Source of the DNA: an uncultured Aquimarina sp.
Lineage (GTDB): Bacteria; Bacteroidota; Bacteroidia; Flavobacteriales; Flavobacteriaceae
Length of the DNA: 64,000 nt
Direction of reading: 5' to 3'
Assembly (NCBI GenBank): GCA_947502885.1
Contig: CANNBP010000021.1
Coordinates: forward strand, 1 to 64,000
The notes under the pieces were generated by a model. The model was not told where the DNA came from and did no database searches. It was given only the letters and a program-made list of their open reading frames with translations. A program made the position numbers and the translations under genes. Positions 30,308-38,434 of this stretch are shown here, piece by piece. The stretch's first letter is position 1; every line of letters begins with the position of its first letter.

Positions 30308-30988
30308 TTGAGAAAAACATTAACAGCAATTATTTTATTAATTTTTAGTTTCACATCTTTTTCACAAGAAAAGATAATTGTAAATACTGAAATTATTGAT
30401 TTATCATCATTAATAGGAGATAAACAATACAGTGAATATATAACCGACTTGAAAAAAGTACCTGAGAATATTCGATTTAATCTTGACAACTATCTTAAAA
30501 TAATTTTAGATGAGTTATATACTAACGCGCTCTTCAAAGATGGGTATGTTTCTGATTTAGCGGGATACTTTAAGGAGAATCCAAATGCATTTGATAGAGG
30601 CTGGATTATAACAAAGTATCAGTTTGTTTTTAAACTTGTAAAACCTGATATCGGAATCATTAATTATCCTCTCAAAGTGGATATGGATGAATATGGACAA
30701 ATTATTGACTGCAACTGGCCTCGAAAATGGTTCGGAAAAGCAAACGATTTTGTCGAGCGTACTGAAATTGAGAAAAAAGCAATGAAATGGGCGGAAAAGA
30801 AAACTCTAAATTCAACTGACTATAATGTAGATTTAATATATGATAAAGGAAATAATACAATGTCTTGGAAGTTTCAGTTTCCTAAAAAGCAACCTAATGT
30901 TAGTAGGTCATATCAAGTGTTGGAAATTGACTGGAGTAATAATAAAATACTGAAGGAATATAATATTTATACTTCGATTAGTCATTAA
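30308..30988 (+). CDS. Secreted hypothetical protein (cassette gene)
   Basis: The 226-residue product has a signal peptide (RKTLTAIILLIFSFTSFSQ) and a mature part I do not recognise, mixed alpha/beta with the motif DEYGQIIDCNWPRKW. It is likely periplasmic or exported. I use the TTG at 30308, which fits the signal peptide; the longer frame from 30284 begins in the R' box. The cassette opens GTTGTACAC and closes GTGTACAAC. Confidence 0.75.
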   Translation: MRKTLTAIILLIFSFTSFSQEKIIVNTEIIDLSSLIGDKQYSEYITDLKKVPENIRFNLDNYLKIILDELYTNALFKDGYVSDLAGYFKENPNAFDRGWIITKYQFVFKLVKPDIGIINYPLKVDMDEYGQIIDCNWPRKWFGKANDFVERTEIEKKAMKWAEKKTLNSTDYNVDLIYDKGNNTMSWKFQFPKKQPNVSRSYQVLEIDWSNNKILKEYNIYTSISH

Positions 30989-30997
30989 ATAATTACA

Positions 30998-31190
30998 GTG
31001 TACAACACGGTGTATAAAACATAGCTAATAAGTGCTTAACCGAAAGGTTTATGTATATTTAGAAAGTTCGCCGAATTTTTAATTTGGCTTTTAAAAATTA
31101 AAAACAAAATATAAAAATTCGGCTCTGTGTTAATCCGAAAAGTTAGTGCTTTTTTACACGTTACGTTTCATACACAAGTCCGTTGTACAC
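30998..31190 (+). repeat. attC-like site 5 (long type)
   Basis: R'' GTGTACAAC (30998) matches the start of its cassette. R' is GTTGTACAC (31182). The arms ACGGTGTATAAAAC and GTTTCATACACAAG pair. Adjacent cassettes share the same end sequence, so they may have arisen from one source. Confidence 0.82.
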
Positions 31191-31194
31191 TATT

Positions 31195-31941
31195 ATGAAA
31201 AACTTTCTTTCAATCATTATAACCCTTCTTGTTTTTAATATTTCTTTTGCCCAAAAAAATGAAATTGAATTATTGAAATCTTATAATTTCTATGTTGAGA
31301 AAAACATAGAAATGGAGAAATGGAGTAATAGATATTATCTTAAAAATGGACTTGTTACTGTGGGAGAAAGTTATTGGAAAAATGAACTACGAAGCCGAAC
31401 GGAATTTAAATATGACCATTTTAATAATGTGGAATGTGAAATAAACACCTTTGACATCAACGAAGGAAAGGTAAATCGCGTTACAAAAATCAAACTGAAA
31501 TATGAAAATGGGTTGTTGATTAGTAAAGAATTCGATTATGGATTGACCGAAAAATATTCCGACTTCACAGAATACGGAAAACCAAGATTAATTGAAAGAA
31601 CTGATGAGTATAAAATTTGGCCTTACAAAGAAACCTTTAAATATGATGAAAATGGAAATATTATTAAATCAATAGTATTTAGAACATATACGGATTTAAA
31701 AGACAAAACAGTAAATGAAAAGGTAACTACTTATTTCAAATATGACAAATGGAATAATGTGATAGAAATTCATCTAGAGTTTGAACCTAAACAAGAGTTT
31801 CCCATAATAATGGTTGGTGGTCCAGCAAAAAATGAATTTGAATATTTTAGATATAAATACAATAAAAATGGGCTTTGGACTAAAAAGTATAAAACAGTAA
31901 ACGGAAAGGAGTATCTTATTGCTAAAAGAAAATATAAATAA
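31195..31941 (+). CDS. Secreted protein with YD-like repeats (cassette gene)
   Basis: The 248-residue product has a signal peptide (FLSIIITLLVFNISFAQ) and repeated FKYD..N/YKYNKNG segments like short RHS/YD motifs, for example KETFKYDENGNIIKS. It is likely exported. Function is unknown. The ATG at 31195 lies only 11 bases from the cut point in the R' box, so the leader is almost absent; a TTG at 31183 would lie inside the box itself. Confidence 0.78.
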   Translation: MKNFLSIIITLLVFNISFAQKNEIELLKSYNFYVEKNIEMEKWSNRYYLKNGLVTVGESYWKNELRSRTEFKYDHFNNVECEINTFDINEGKVNRVTKIKLKYENGLLISKEFDYGLTEKYSDFTEYGKPRLIERTDEYKIWPYKETFKYDENGNIIKSIVFRTYTDLKDKTVNEKVTTYFKYDKWNNVIEIHLEFEPKQEFPIIMVGGPAKNEFEYFRYKYNKNGLWTKKYKTVNGKEYLIAKRKYK

Positions 31942-31943
31942 CA

Positions 31944-31956
31944 GTGTACAACACTA
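31944..31956 (+). repeat. attC-like site 6, left part (split by IS)
   Basis: R'' GTGTACAAC (31944-31952) matches its cassette start GTTGTACAC. The site breaks four bases later at the IS boundary and continues at 33349. Confidence 0.8.
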
Positions 31957-32242
31957 TATCCTATGTAAAGCCTTTTCCCAAGACTAGGTTATAAAAATAC
32001 GATATTTTGTTTTTTAATTATCTCATATTAATACTTCAACGATAGCCTTTTAAGTAACTCCGCATCCTATATGTGGTATCCGCCTAAGGCGAATCCACCA
32101 GCATCGCTATGATTATGATTGGCAAACAAGGCAACTTGCTATAAAATGTGATAACTTAATAAAGTTTCACCCAAATTGTTTAGTTGTCCTATTTTGTGCC
32201 AAAATGTATGTTAGAGTTTTTAAAGCTTTATTTTATTTCAAT
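31957..32242 (-). ncRNA. Candidate seekRNA/bridge RNA region of IS copy 1
   Basis: The 286-base non-coding end of the IS is downstream of the transposase stop. IS1111-type elements encode a guide RNA here. It contains a hairpin-forming stretch around TATCCGCCTAAGGCGAATCC. I cannot assign the guide loops by eye. It is kept with few changes in copy 2. Confidence 0.5.
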
Positions 32243-33286
32243 TTAACTTACCACTCCTATTTGGTATGGAGTTTCTGTTTTGATAATGGCATGTATACGA
32301 CTTAATAGTTTTCTAGCTACTTTAACCAATATACGTTTTACGTCTTTATCCTGATGAGATCGATAATATTCTTGCATCACAGGATCAAAACGCAAAGCAA
32401 CCCAAGTAGCTTCTACCAAATAACTCCTCATAATTCGGTTGGCTCTAGGAGTAAGCCCTGCAATGGTCAAGTTATCACCACTCTGATGAACTGAAGGGAT
32501 CAAACCAACATAACTAGCTAATTGTTTAAAATTTTTAAACCTTCTTAAATCCCCCAACTCACAAAGAATACCACAAGCGACAATAGGACCAACTCCAGGA
32601 ACACTCCGTAGTAAATAATAATCCTTCTTATAATGCTTACGACAATAAGCTCGCAACTGAACACTTACCCTTCGAACTTGTTTATCTACAAAACCATAAG
32701 ATGCTAATCTAGTCTCTAAACAATAATCCATCGTTGTATAATCAAAAGATAACTCTTTGAGCCAAACTCTAAATTTATGTGACCAGTGAGGCTTGTCTAA
32801 ATCTTCAGGAATAGGAATACCCAAATACAACAATTGCATCTTGATCTTACGCAACTCCTTTACCAGATCATTACGCCTACGAAACAAACAGCGCAACTGT
32901 TCTCGTTCTATATCCGGAACATGAATCCCTTGTAATCGACCATCTTTTAATTCTCTACATAATAAACGAGCATCTATCTTATCACTCTTCTGAAATTGAA
33001 CTTTGGAAGGACGAGAAATATCAGCAGGATTAACTACCATAGAATACCATCCAAAGGATTCAAATAAACGATGATGGCTAAACCCACAACAACCAGATTC
33101 ATAACAACAATAAACTTTATAGTCCTTAAAATATTTTGCAACATATTTTTGTAAAGCAAAAGCATTGGGTGGAATCGTCAGATCACATCCATCAAAAAGA
33201 TCTGTAGCTGTATGAATTTTCCAACTTCGCTTGTGTACGTCAATACCAATAAATAACTTTGAGTCTGCAGTATTCTTTGTTTTCAT
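32243..33286 (-). CDS. IS110-family transposase, intact
   Basis: The 347-residue protein has the IS110 layout: an N-terminal RuvC-like DEDD domain with Asp 16 (FIGIDVHKRSW), Glu 63 (CYESG), Asp 102 and Asp 105 (KSDKIDARLL), and a C-terminal Transposase_20 domain with SVPGVGPIVACGILCELGD and the serine of SVHQSGD (about 269). Length is normal for the family. It is the only gene on the minus strand in this part of the array. Copy 2 carries a broken version. Confidence 0.95.
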   Translation of the reverse strand: MKTKNTADSKLFIGIDVHKRSWKIHTATDLFDGCDLTIPPNAFALQKYVAKYFKDYKVYCCYESGCCGFSHHRLFESFGWYSMVVNPADISRPSKVQFQKSDKIDARLLCRELKDGRLQGIHVPDIEREQLRCLFRRRNDLVKELRKIKMQLLYLGIPIPEDLDKPHWSHKFRVWLKELSFDYTTMDYCLETRLASYGFVDKQVRRVSVQLRAYCRKHYKKDYYLLRSVPGVGPIVACGILCELGDLRRFKNFKQLASYVGLIPSVHQSGDNLTIAGLTPRANRIMRSYLVEATWVALRFDPVMQEYYRSHQDKDVKRILVKVARKLLSRIHAIIKTETPYQIGVVS

Positions 33287-33348
33287 AATAAGAAAGTTTA
33301 GAGATTTTTATTATTCTAACTTAGGATACTGCTTTTACATTGTTGCTA

Positions 33349-33465
33349 TAAAAAATAGGCAAAACAGTAATAAATTCAAGACTTTTGGCTCGCATCAAAC
33401 TTTGTGCTTTACCGAAAGTTTAGTATTTCTAAATCGCCTACTTTTCATATACTAACCGTTGTCAT
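33349..33465 (+). repeat. attC-like site 6, right part
   Basis: The right half of the site split by the IS. R' is GTTGTCATTA (33458). The stem arm GCCTACTTTTCATATA pairs with bases on the two IS flanks (TATA and TAAAAAATAGGC). Confidence 0.8.
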
Positions 33466-33474
33466 TAATTGAAA

Positions 33475-33765
33475 ATGAATAAAGATCAAATTAAAAAAGA
33501 GTTTAAAGAAAACTTTCTGGAGTTAAGGAAACTCTTAAATTCTTGGGAGTTGATTCCAGGTTCTTCTAAAGATGAGTTTGATTCTTTAAATCATCAAATT
33601 CTGAGTCATTTGTATAGAGGAGTGGATTTTGAAAAAATCTCTAGTGTTTTAGATAGTGAATTGACCGTTACCTATGGTCTTTCATATGATCTAGAAGATT
33701 CTGAAAAAATAGCAACGGAAATTATAGAATGGTGGAATTTTAAAAACTCTTGCGAAACGGAATGA
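33475..33765 (+). CDS. Small hypothetical protein (cassette gene)
   Basis: The 96-residue helical acidic protein is unrecognised. Its sequence has a KELRKLLNSWELIPG-like head and ends IIEWWNFKNSCETE. The ATG at 33475 is used; a TTG sits two codons upstream. Its stop overlaps the next start (ATGA at 33762), so it is translationally coupled to the EF-Tu domain 3-like gene in the same cassette. Confidence 0.72.
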   Translation: MNKDQIKKEFKENFLELRKLLNSWELIPGSSKDEFDSLNHQILSHLYRGVDFEKISSVLDSELTVTYGLSYDLEDSEKIATEIIEWWNFKNSCETE

Positions 33766-34088
33766 ACTCAGATGTAATAAGTGTTAAAGCTAAACTGACC
33801 CTATACTCGCCTGAAAATGGAGGAAGAAATACCCGAATTGCAACTAAGTATCGCCCTAATCACGTAATGGAGTATTTACCAAACTCGAATGAATTTCCAA
33901 CGACATATATCGGACAAATTGAATTTGATAAAGACCTAATCTATCCTGAAGAAACAGAAAACGTAATAGTTAGGTTTTTAAAACATCAAAATATCGAGGA
34001 ACTTATAATTGAAGGAAGGATCTGGTGGATTCATGAAGGTCCAAGAAAAATTGGAGAAGCTGAAATAATCGAAATTATGAATGAATAA
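33762..34088 (+). CDS. Stand-alone EF-Tu domain 3-like protein (cassette gene)
   Basis: The 108-residue protein resembles the third domain of elongation factor Tu. Lined up by eye it shows VKAKLTLYSPENGGRNT, ATKYRPNHV, GQIEFD, the loop IYPEETENVIVRF and EGRIWWIHEGPRKIGEAEI. It lacks the GTPase domain. EF-Tu domain 3 binds tRNA and EF-Ts in the full factor; what a lone copy does is unknown. It overlaps the preceding small gene by ATGA, suggesting joint action. The cassette ends TAATGACAAC, matching its start GTTGTCATTA. Confidence 0.78.
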   Translation: MNSDVISVKAKLTLYSPENGGRNTRIATKYRPNHVMEYLPNSNEFPTTYIGQIEFDKDLIYPEETENVIVRFLKHQNIEELIIEGRIWWIHEGPRKIGEAEIIEIMNE

Positions 34089-34095
34089 AAACTAA

Positions 34096-34163
34096 TGACA
34101 ACACTATATAACAAAACATAGCTGCCCTTTAGGTCAGCAACGTTTGTTATATTAAACGTTAGC
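34096..34163 (+). repeat. attC-like site 7 (short type)
   Basis: The R'' region (34093-34102) TAATGACAAC is the reverse complement of the cassette start. The arms TATAACAAAAC and GTTTGTTATA pair. R' is GTTAGC (34158). Confidence 0.8.
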
Positions 34164-34195
34164 AACTATAAAACATAATTAAGTGAATCAAGAGA

Positions 34196-34639
34196 ATGAG
34201 TAAACAAAAGCGACTACCACAAGGAATGCCTATTGATGCGATAGAACGTGTATATATCAAGGAACTTGATAGGTACTCTGATCAATTAATAAATGAGATT
34301 AAAGACTTCCTAAAAATTCCATTGAAAGAAGACGTGATTGAGGGCAGTGTAGAAATTTTTCCAGATGAATATGGAGATGGTTTTTTATCAATAGGACTTT
34401 ACTTAAAGAGTGAATTGACAAATCATATTTCTTTTGTGGATAATGTGAAAGATTTACCAATGATAGATTTGATCAATTATGACGAAGAAAATCTCGTAGA
34501 TCTAATTGTAGATATAACGCAAAGATGGTTTGCAGAGAGTTGGTGGAAAGCAGGAGGTTGGGAATATAAATTACCATTAAAAGTATATGGACATGATGGG
34601 TTTGGAAGCGGAATTGTTATTGACTTAACCAAACAATAA
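34196..34639 (+). CDS. Hypothetical soluble protein (cassette gene)
   Basis: The 147-residue acidic protein carries a tryptophan-rich segment, RWFAESWWKAGGWEYKLP, and ends GFGSGIVIDLTKQ. I do not recognise a family. There is no signal peptide. Its size, acidity and cassette context resemble small immunity proteins, but this is only a hint. Confidence 0.7.
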   Translation: MSKQKRLPQGMPIDAIERVYIKELDRYSDQLINEIKDFLKIPLKEDVIEGSVEIFPDEYGDGFLSIGLYLKSELTNHISFVDNVKDLPMIDLINYDEENLVDLIVDITQRWFAESWWKAGGWEYKLPLKVYGHDGFGSGIVIDLTKQ

Positions 34640-34652
34640 ATAATAAAACGAA

Positions 34653-34706
34653 AGCACAACATTATGTAAAAATGCATTAAAACGCATTTTACATTAAACG
34701 TTGTAG
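34653..34706 (+). repeat. attC-like site 8 (short type)
   Basis: About 54 bases. The arms TGTAAAAATGC and GCATTTTACA pair around an 8-base loop. R'' ends GCACAAC, R' is GTTGTAG (34700). Confidence 0.78.
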
Positions 34707-34723
34707 TTAATCTAAATTGAAAT

Positions 34724-35305
34724 ATGAATAAAAAACTATTATTAGCACTGTTATTGACTTTAACAATTAAAGCATTTTCTCAAGATTCAAAATTTAGTAT
34801 TGAAGCTAACTATCCTCTTCCAATTGATGATAATTTTATAGGAAAAAATTATACTGGAATTATTGATATTGGCGTAAAGTATCGATTTTTTGACTTAAAT
34901 ATAATTAATATAGGAGCTTCGTTCAACGGCGGAGTTTTATTGAATAATTCAAATCAAAATAATGGATTACAAGATTTCAAAGTTACATCGTATTCAATAC
35001 AGCCAAAGGTTTTTGTAGAACTTGATATGGAATCAATTCCTAAATTTCATCCATTCGTAGGCCTCGGCTATACTTTAATGATTTTTGATCCTTCAGGAAC
35101 AAATAATGGATTTGATGTTTCTGGTGAAAGCGATACTCAAAGCGGAATTAATGCCAATTTAGGAATTGCATACGATATAACGGAAAAACTATTCGCACAA
35201 ATTCAATATGATTTTGTTAAACTCGGAGTTGAAAATGAAGTTCCCGATATTAAGTTTAATAGAAATGTGAATATTCTGAAAATTGGATTAGGTTTTCGAT
35301 TATAA
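34724..35305 (+). CDS. Outer-membrane beta-barrel protein (cassette gene)
   Basis: The 193-residue product has a signal peptide (KLLLALLLTLTIKAFSQ) and alternating hydrophobic beta strands ending in aromatic-rich IGLGFRL, the usual end of an outer-membrane barrel. The segments HPFVGLGYTLMIFD and ANLGIAYDITEKLFAQIQYD are typical of OmpA/OmpW-like eight-strand barrels. The cassette starts GTTGTAGTT and ends AACTACAAC. Confidence 0.85.
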   Translation: MNKKLLLALLLTLTIKAFSQDSKFSIEANYPLPIDDNFIGKNYTGIIDIGVKYRFFDLNIINIGASFNGGVLLNNSNQNNGLQDFKVTSYSIQPKVFVELDMESIPKFHPFVGLGYTLMIFDPSGTNNGFDVSGESDTQSGINANLGIAYDITEKLFAQIQYDFVKLGVENEVPDIKFNRNVNILKIGLGFRL

Positions 35306-35307
35306 CT

Positions 35308-35480
35308 AACTACAACATCATATATAAAATCAGAGCAAAGTATAGTGTCATATCGAAAGGTCATTTCCTTTTTGCAATGGCGCTAGATTTTTATAAATTA
35401 AACAAGAAATAAAAATGCGCAGATAGATCAATTGGTTCAGGCTTGTTTGCCTTGCTCCGATTCATATATTTGGCATTATG
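35308..35480 (+). repeat. attC-like site 9, right box mutated
   Basis: R'' AACTACAAC (35308) matches its cassette start. The right box reads CATTATGA instead of CGTT..., so the conserved G is lost. The sequence is nearly the same as site 12 and includes a promoter-like TATATTTG at 35465. Confidence 0.75.
35443..35472 (+). promoter_or_regulatory. Promoter-like boxes inside attC-like site 9
   Basis: TTG at 35443 and TATATTTG at 35465-35472 match the Bacteroidota TTG/TAnnTTTG consensus with a 19-base spacer. Transcription would start near 35478, the ATG of the next gene, so a leaderless message is possible. Inference from consensus only. Confidence 0.5.
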
Positions 35481-35936
35481 AGCAAGCTGAAAGAAACTAT
35501 GGAGATAAAACCTAAAATTGGATTTAATAATATAAAGTACGGAATGTACCGTAAAGATATTATAGCGATTTTAGGGAAGCCTGACCGAATTGTGACGGAC
35601 GAAAATGATGAATTTGAGCAACGATTGGAATGGAATGAATTAAAAATACGATTGACGTTTCAACTTGATGACAACGATAGATTTACCTATTTGACTTCCA
35701 AGAATAACGAAACGGAATTTAATGGCGAACGAATTATCGGAATGAATATTAACGATGCAAAAAACAAACTCTTTGCGGAATTAATAACTGAATGGGAAGT
35801 TGAGGACTACCAATTCTTTGAAACTCATTTTAATGAAGATTTATGGTTAACATTACGTTCTGAATTTGGCAGAGTTTTAGAATTTGAAATGGGAGTTCCA
35901 TTCAAAAACGAAAATGAATATAATTGGCCTGAATGA
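35478..35936 (+). CDS. Hypothetical protein with duplicated BamE-like motifs (cassette gene)
   Basis: The 152-residue protein has an N-terminal segment (IGFNNIKYGMYRKDIIAILGKPD) resembling the SmpA/BamE-type xxGMxxxDVxxxLGxPD pattern, and a weaker second copy (ERIIGMNINDAKNKLFAE). The rest is acidic and unrecognised. Its start ATG lies within the altered right box of the attC-like site, so no separate ribosome binding region exists. It overlaps the next small gene by ATGA. Confidence 0.68.
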   Translation: MSKLKETMEIKPKIGFNNIKYGMYRKDIIAILGKPDRIVTDENDEFEQRLEWNELKIRLTFQLDDNDRFTYLTSKNNETEFNGERIIGMNINDAKNKLFAELITEWEVEDYQFFETHFNEDLWLTLRSEFGRVLEFEMGVPFKNENEYNWPE

Positions 35937-36112
35937 ATTATTTTATGACTGCTTTCTTAAAAATATTGAGAATACTATTGATTTTGATTTTAGGATTTAT
36001 TCTAATAGTAACTTCTATTTTCATTTTTGATAGATATGTTTCTAATCCGTATATGAAAGGAATAAGTCCAGTAGATATTAAACATATATTTATCTCGTTT
36101 TACCATTACTAA
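35933..36112 (+). CDS. Very small membrane protein (cassette gene)
   Basis: A 59-residue protein with one strong membrane helix (FLKILRILLILILGFILIV), overlapping the previous stop by ATGA. The C-terminal tail is polar. It shares the cassette with the preceding gene. No family is recognised. Confidence rests on the overlap and the clean hydrophobic profile. Confidence 0.6.
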   Translation: MNYFMTAFLKILRILLILILGFILIVTSIFIFDRYVSNPYMKGISPVDIKHIFISFYHY

Positions 36113-36160
36113 TAATGATTTTTGGAATAAGATTAATAGAAAAGAAACGGAGAAAAGCCA

Positions 36161-36364
36161 GCTCAAAACAACGTGTCCTATAATTAATACGGGGGGTTAT
36201 GCTTAATCCAAAGAGAAGTGTTTTTTAACCAAGTTCACCAAATCTTTTGATTTGGCTTTTAAAAATGAAAAATTAAAACAAAATAAAAAGTTTTGGCTAA
36301 ATGCTTAATCGGAAATTAATCACTTTTTAATTCCCGTACTAATCATAGCCGAGACCGTTCTATA
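36161..36364 (+). repeat. attC-like site 10 (long type)
   Basis: R'' GCTCAAAAC is close to the complement of the cassette start ATTATGAGC. R' is GTTCTATACC (36357). The body matches site 4 (AATTAATACGGG and CCCGTACTAATC arms). Confidence 0.75.
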
Positions 36365-36376
36365 CCATTACAACCA

Positions 36377-36946
36377 ATGAAAAATCTAGTAAAACATATT
36401 GAATCAAAAATTTCTTTAACTCGAGAAGAGATAAGTTTGATTGAAAAACATTTTCTTGTTGAAGAAATTGAAGCACAAACCAATCTTTTAGAGGCAGGAA
36501 AAACAGAGCGATACATTTATTTTTTAAGCAGTGGAATTGTAAGAGGTTATCAAAATATAAATGGAAAACTAATCATAGAACACCTTGTTGATGAACAAAA
36601 TTTTTTTACTTCTATCGAAAGTTTTATGAGTGAAACACCTTCGGCTGATTATTTTGAAACTGTTACAAATTGCAAACTTCTAAAAATTTCCAAACCAGAT
36701 TTAGACCTTCTAAGAAACTATTCAACTAAATGGCATACGATAATTGAAACTATAACAAATGAACATTTAAATTGTAAAATGGATAGAGTTAGAGATTTTC
36801 AAACACTTTCTGCTAAAGAACGCTATTTAAAATTTATAAAAGAAACCCCCAATTTAGCCTTAAATGTTTCTATTGAAAATATCGCATCATTCTTAGGTAT
36901 GGAACCTCAATCATTAAGTCGTATTCGCAAACAAATCGCTTCCTAA
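36377..36946 (+). CDS. Crp/Fnr-type regulator (cassette gene)
   Basis: The 189-residue protein has a cyclic-nucleotide-binding-like beta roll (EAQTNLLEAGKTERYIYFLSSGIVRGYQ) and a C-terminal helix-turn-helix (NVSIENIASFLGMEPQSLSRIRKQ), as in Bacteroidota Crp/Fnr regulators. No full cAMP-binding signature is seen. It opens a three-gene cassette with an epimerase-like and a DUF2147 gene and may control them. The cassette begins GTTCTATACC; its ATG is 19 bases inside. Confidence 0.88.
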   Translation: MKNLVKHIESKISLTREEISLIEKHFLVEEIEAQTNLLEAGKTERYIYFLSSGIVRGYQNINGKLIIEHLVDEQNFFTSIESFMSETPSADYFETVTNCKLLKISKPDLDLLRNYSTKWHTIIETITNEHLNCKMDRVRDFQTLSAKERYLKFIKETPNLALNVSIENIASFLGMEPQSLSRIRKQIAS

Positions 36947-37004
36947 CAAATGTTATTTTTGAATCTCTAAAAACTATTGACATTTGCTCAAACAAACTTT
37001 AAGT

Positions 37005-38006
37005 ATGAGCGAAAAAATATCATTAGTAACGGGAGCAAATGGTCACCTTGGGAATAATTTAGTTAGATTACTACTTTCAAAAAATCATAAAGTAAGAGCA
37101 TCTGTAAGGGATTTAAAAAACAAACAACCTTTCGATGGATTAGACTGCGAAATTTTTCAAGCAGATATTACAGATAGAGAATCACTTAAAAAAACCTTTA
37201 AAAATGTAACATATTTATATGCTGTTGGTGCAAATTTCAATATGTGGGCAAAAAATCCAAAAGTAGAAATCTATGACAATAATGTACAAGGAACACAAAA
37301 TGTATTTGACATTGCCAATGAATGCGGAATTAAAAGCATTGTCTTTGTAAGTTCAGTAGCTTCTTTAGATTTCACAAAACTTCCCGCAAATGTTGATAAT
37401 GGCTATAATAAAGATAGACGGAATTGGTATTATAATTCTAAAAATGATTCCGACAAACTCGCTTTAGAATTAGGAGAAAAATATGGAATCCGAACCGTTT
37501 TAGTTTTACCATCAGCAATGATTGGCAATGAAGCCCACAAATTAAGTTATTCTAACAATTTGGTTTCTCAAATAATTAATGGTGAAATTCCTATTGATAC
37601 AAACATAACAATTAACTGGGTAGATGTGAAAGATGTAGCCTTAGGTTCTTACAATGCTATGCAAAAAGGAAATAATGGCGAGCGTTATATTTTGGCAAAC
37701 GAAGAACATACTTCAATACAAGAGAGTGTAAAAATCGCGTCTAAAGAATTTCCTGAATTGAAATTAAAAATACCAAAAAAAGTACCCAAATGCTTATTAT
37801 ATTCTGTAGCAGGTCTCATGGAATTTACAAGTAAAATATCAAGAAAAGAGCCACAGCTACAAAGACATTATTTAGATATGTTTTATGGCTTAAAGCAAGA
37901 TTATGACATCACAAAATCAAGAAATGAAATAGATTTTAATCCGAAATCATCAAAGCAAGCCTTGATTGAAGCAATGAACTATTTAAAAAACGATTGGAAA
38001 CAATAA
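37005..38006 (+). CDS. Extended SDR, NAD-dependent epimerase/dihydroflavonol reductase-like
   Basis: The 333-residue enzyme has the dinucleotide loop TGANGHLGN (about 10-18), RASVRDL for NADP preference, and the active-site pattern SSVAS...YYNSKNDSDK (YxxxK). It is an extended short-chain dehydrogenase of the dihydroflavonol reductase/epimerase group with unknown substrate. The ATG at 37005 is preferred to the longer frame from 36984. It lies 58 bases after the Crp/Fnr gene and 4 bases before the DUF2147 gene. Confidence 0.88.
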   Translation: MSEKISLVTGANGHLGNNLVRLLLSKNHKVRASVRDLKNKQPFDGLDCEIFQADITDRESLKKTFKNVTYLYAVGANFNMWAKNPKVEIYDNNVQGTQNVFDIANECGIKSIVFVSSVASLDFTKLPANVDNGYNKDRRNWYYNSKNDSDKLALELGEKYGIRTVLVLPSAMIGNEAHKLSYSNNLVSQIINGEIPIDTNITINWVDVKDVALGSYNAMQKGNNGERYILANEEHTSIQESVKIASKEFPELKLKIPKKVPKCLLYSVAGLMEFTSKISRKEPQLQRHYLDMFYGLKQDYDITKSRNEIDFNPKSSKQALIEAMNYLKNDWKQ

Positions 38007-38010
38007 AATA

Positions 38011-38430
38011 ATGAAACATATATTTTTACTGTTAATAATAGCTTTAAGTATAACTGCCAAAGGACAAACTATTGTTGGTTTATGGGAAACTTATGATGAC
38101 AAAACCAATGAAAAAAAAGCAGTTATTGAAATTTTCAAAACAAACAATATCTATTTCGCTAAAATATTTGAAAACTTTGTTGGAGGGAAAAACGCTACTT
38201 GTGAAAAGTGTAAAGGAACAAAAAAAGATAACCCAATAATTGGTTTATTAATTATTGAAAATATTAAGAAAAATGGAGACGAATTTGATGGGGGAAATAT
38301 TCTTGACCCAGAAACTGGGGAAACTTATAAATGTTATTTAAAACTTATGAATGATAATAAACTTAAAGTAAGAGGTTTTCTTGGGTTCTCGCTTTTTGGA
38401 AGAACTCAATATTGGAATAGAAAAGAATAA
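38011..38430 (+). CDS. DUF2147 secreted protein
   Basis: The 139-residue product has a signal peptide (IFLLLIIALSITAKGQ) and the DUF2147 pattern: GLWETYDDKT, a paired CEKCKG motif, GGNILDPETGETYKCYLKL and VRGFLGFSLFGRTQYW. Members are small periplasmic or exported proteins of unknown function, common in Bacteroidota and Proteobacteria. It is the last gene of the three-gene cassette that closes with ATAGAAC, complementary to the start GTTCTAT. Confidence 0.9.
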   Translation: MKHIFLLLIIALSITAKGQTIVGLWETYDDKTNEKKAVIEIFKTNNIYFAKIFENFVGGKNATCEKCKGTKKDNPIIGLLIIENIKKNGDEFDGGNILDPETGETYKCYLKLMNDNKLKVRGFLGFSLFGRTQYWNRKE

Positions 38431-38434
38431 AACG

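Larger units (their letters stand above)
31957..33348 (-). mobile_element. IS110-family element of IS1111 type, copy 1, inside an attC-like site
   Basis: About 1392 bases, ends defined by comparison with copy 2 (uncertain by 2-3 bases). The long non-coding part lies downstream of the transposase (31957-32242), as in IS1111-type elements. Subterminal inverted repeats ATGTAAAGCC (left, about 31963) and GCTTTTACAT (right, about 33331) are visible. Joining the outer flanks restores an attC stem: TATATAAAAAATAGGC opposite GCCTACTTTTCATATA. IS1111-attC elements that target cassette sites are known from other integrons. Confidence 0.88.
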
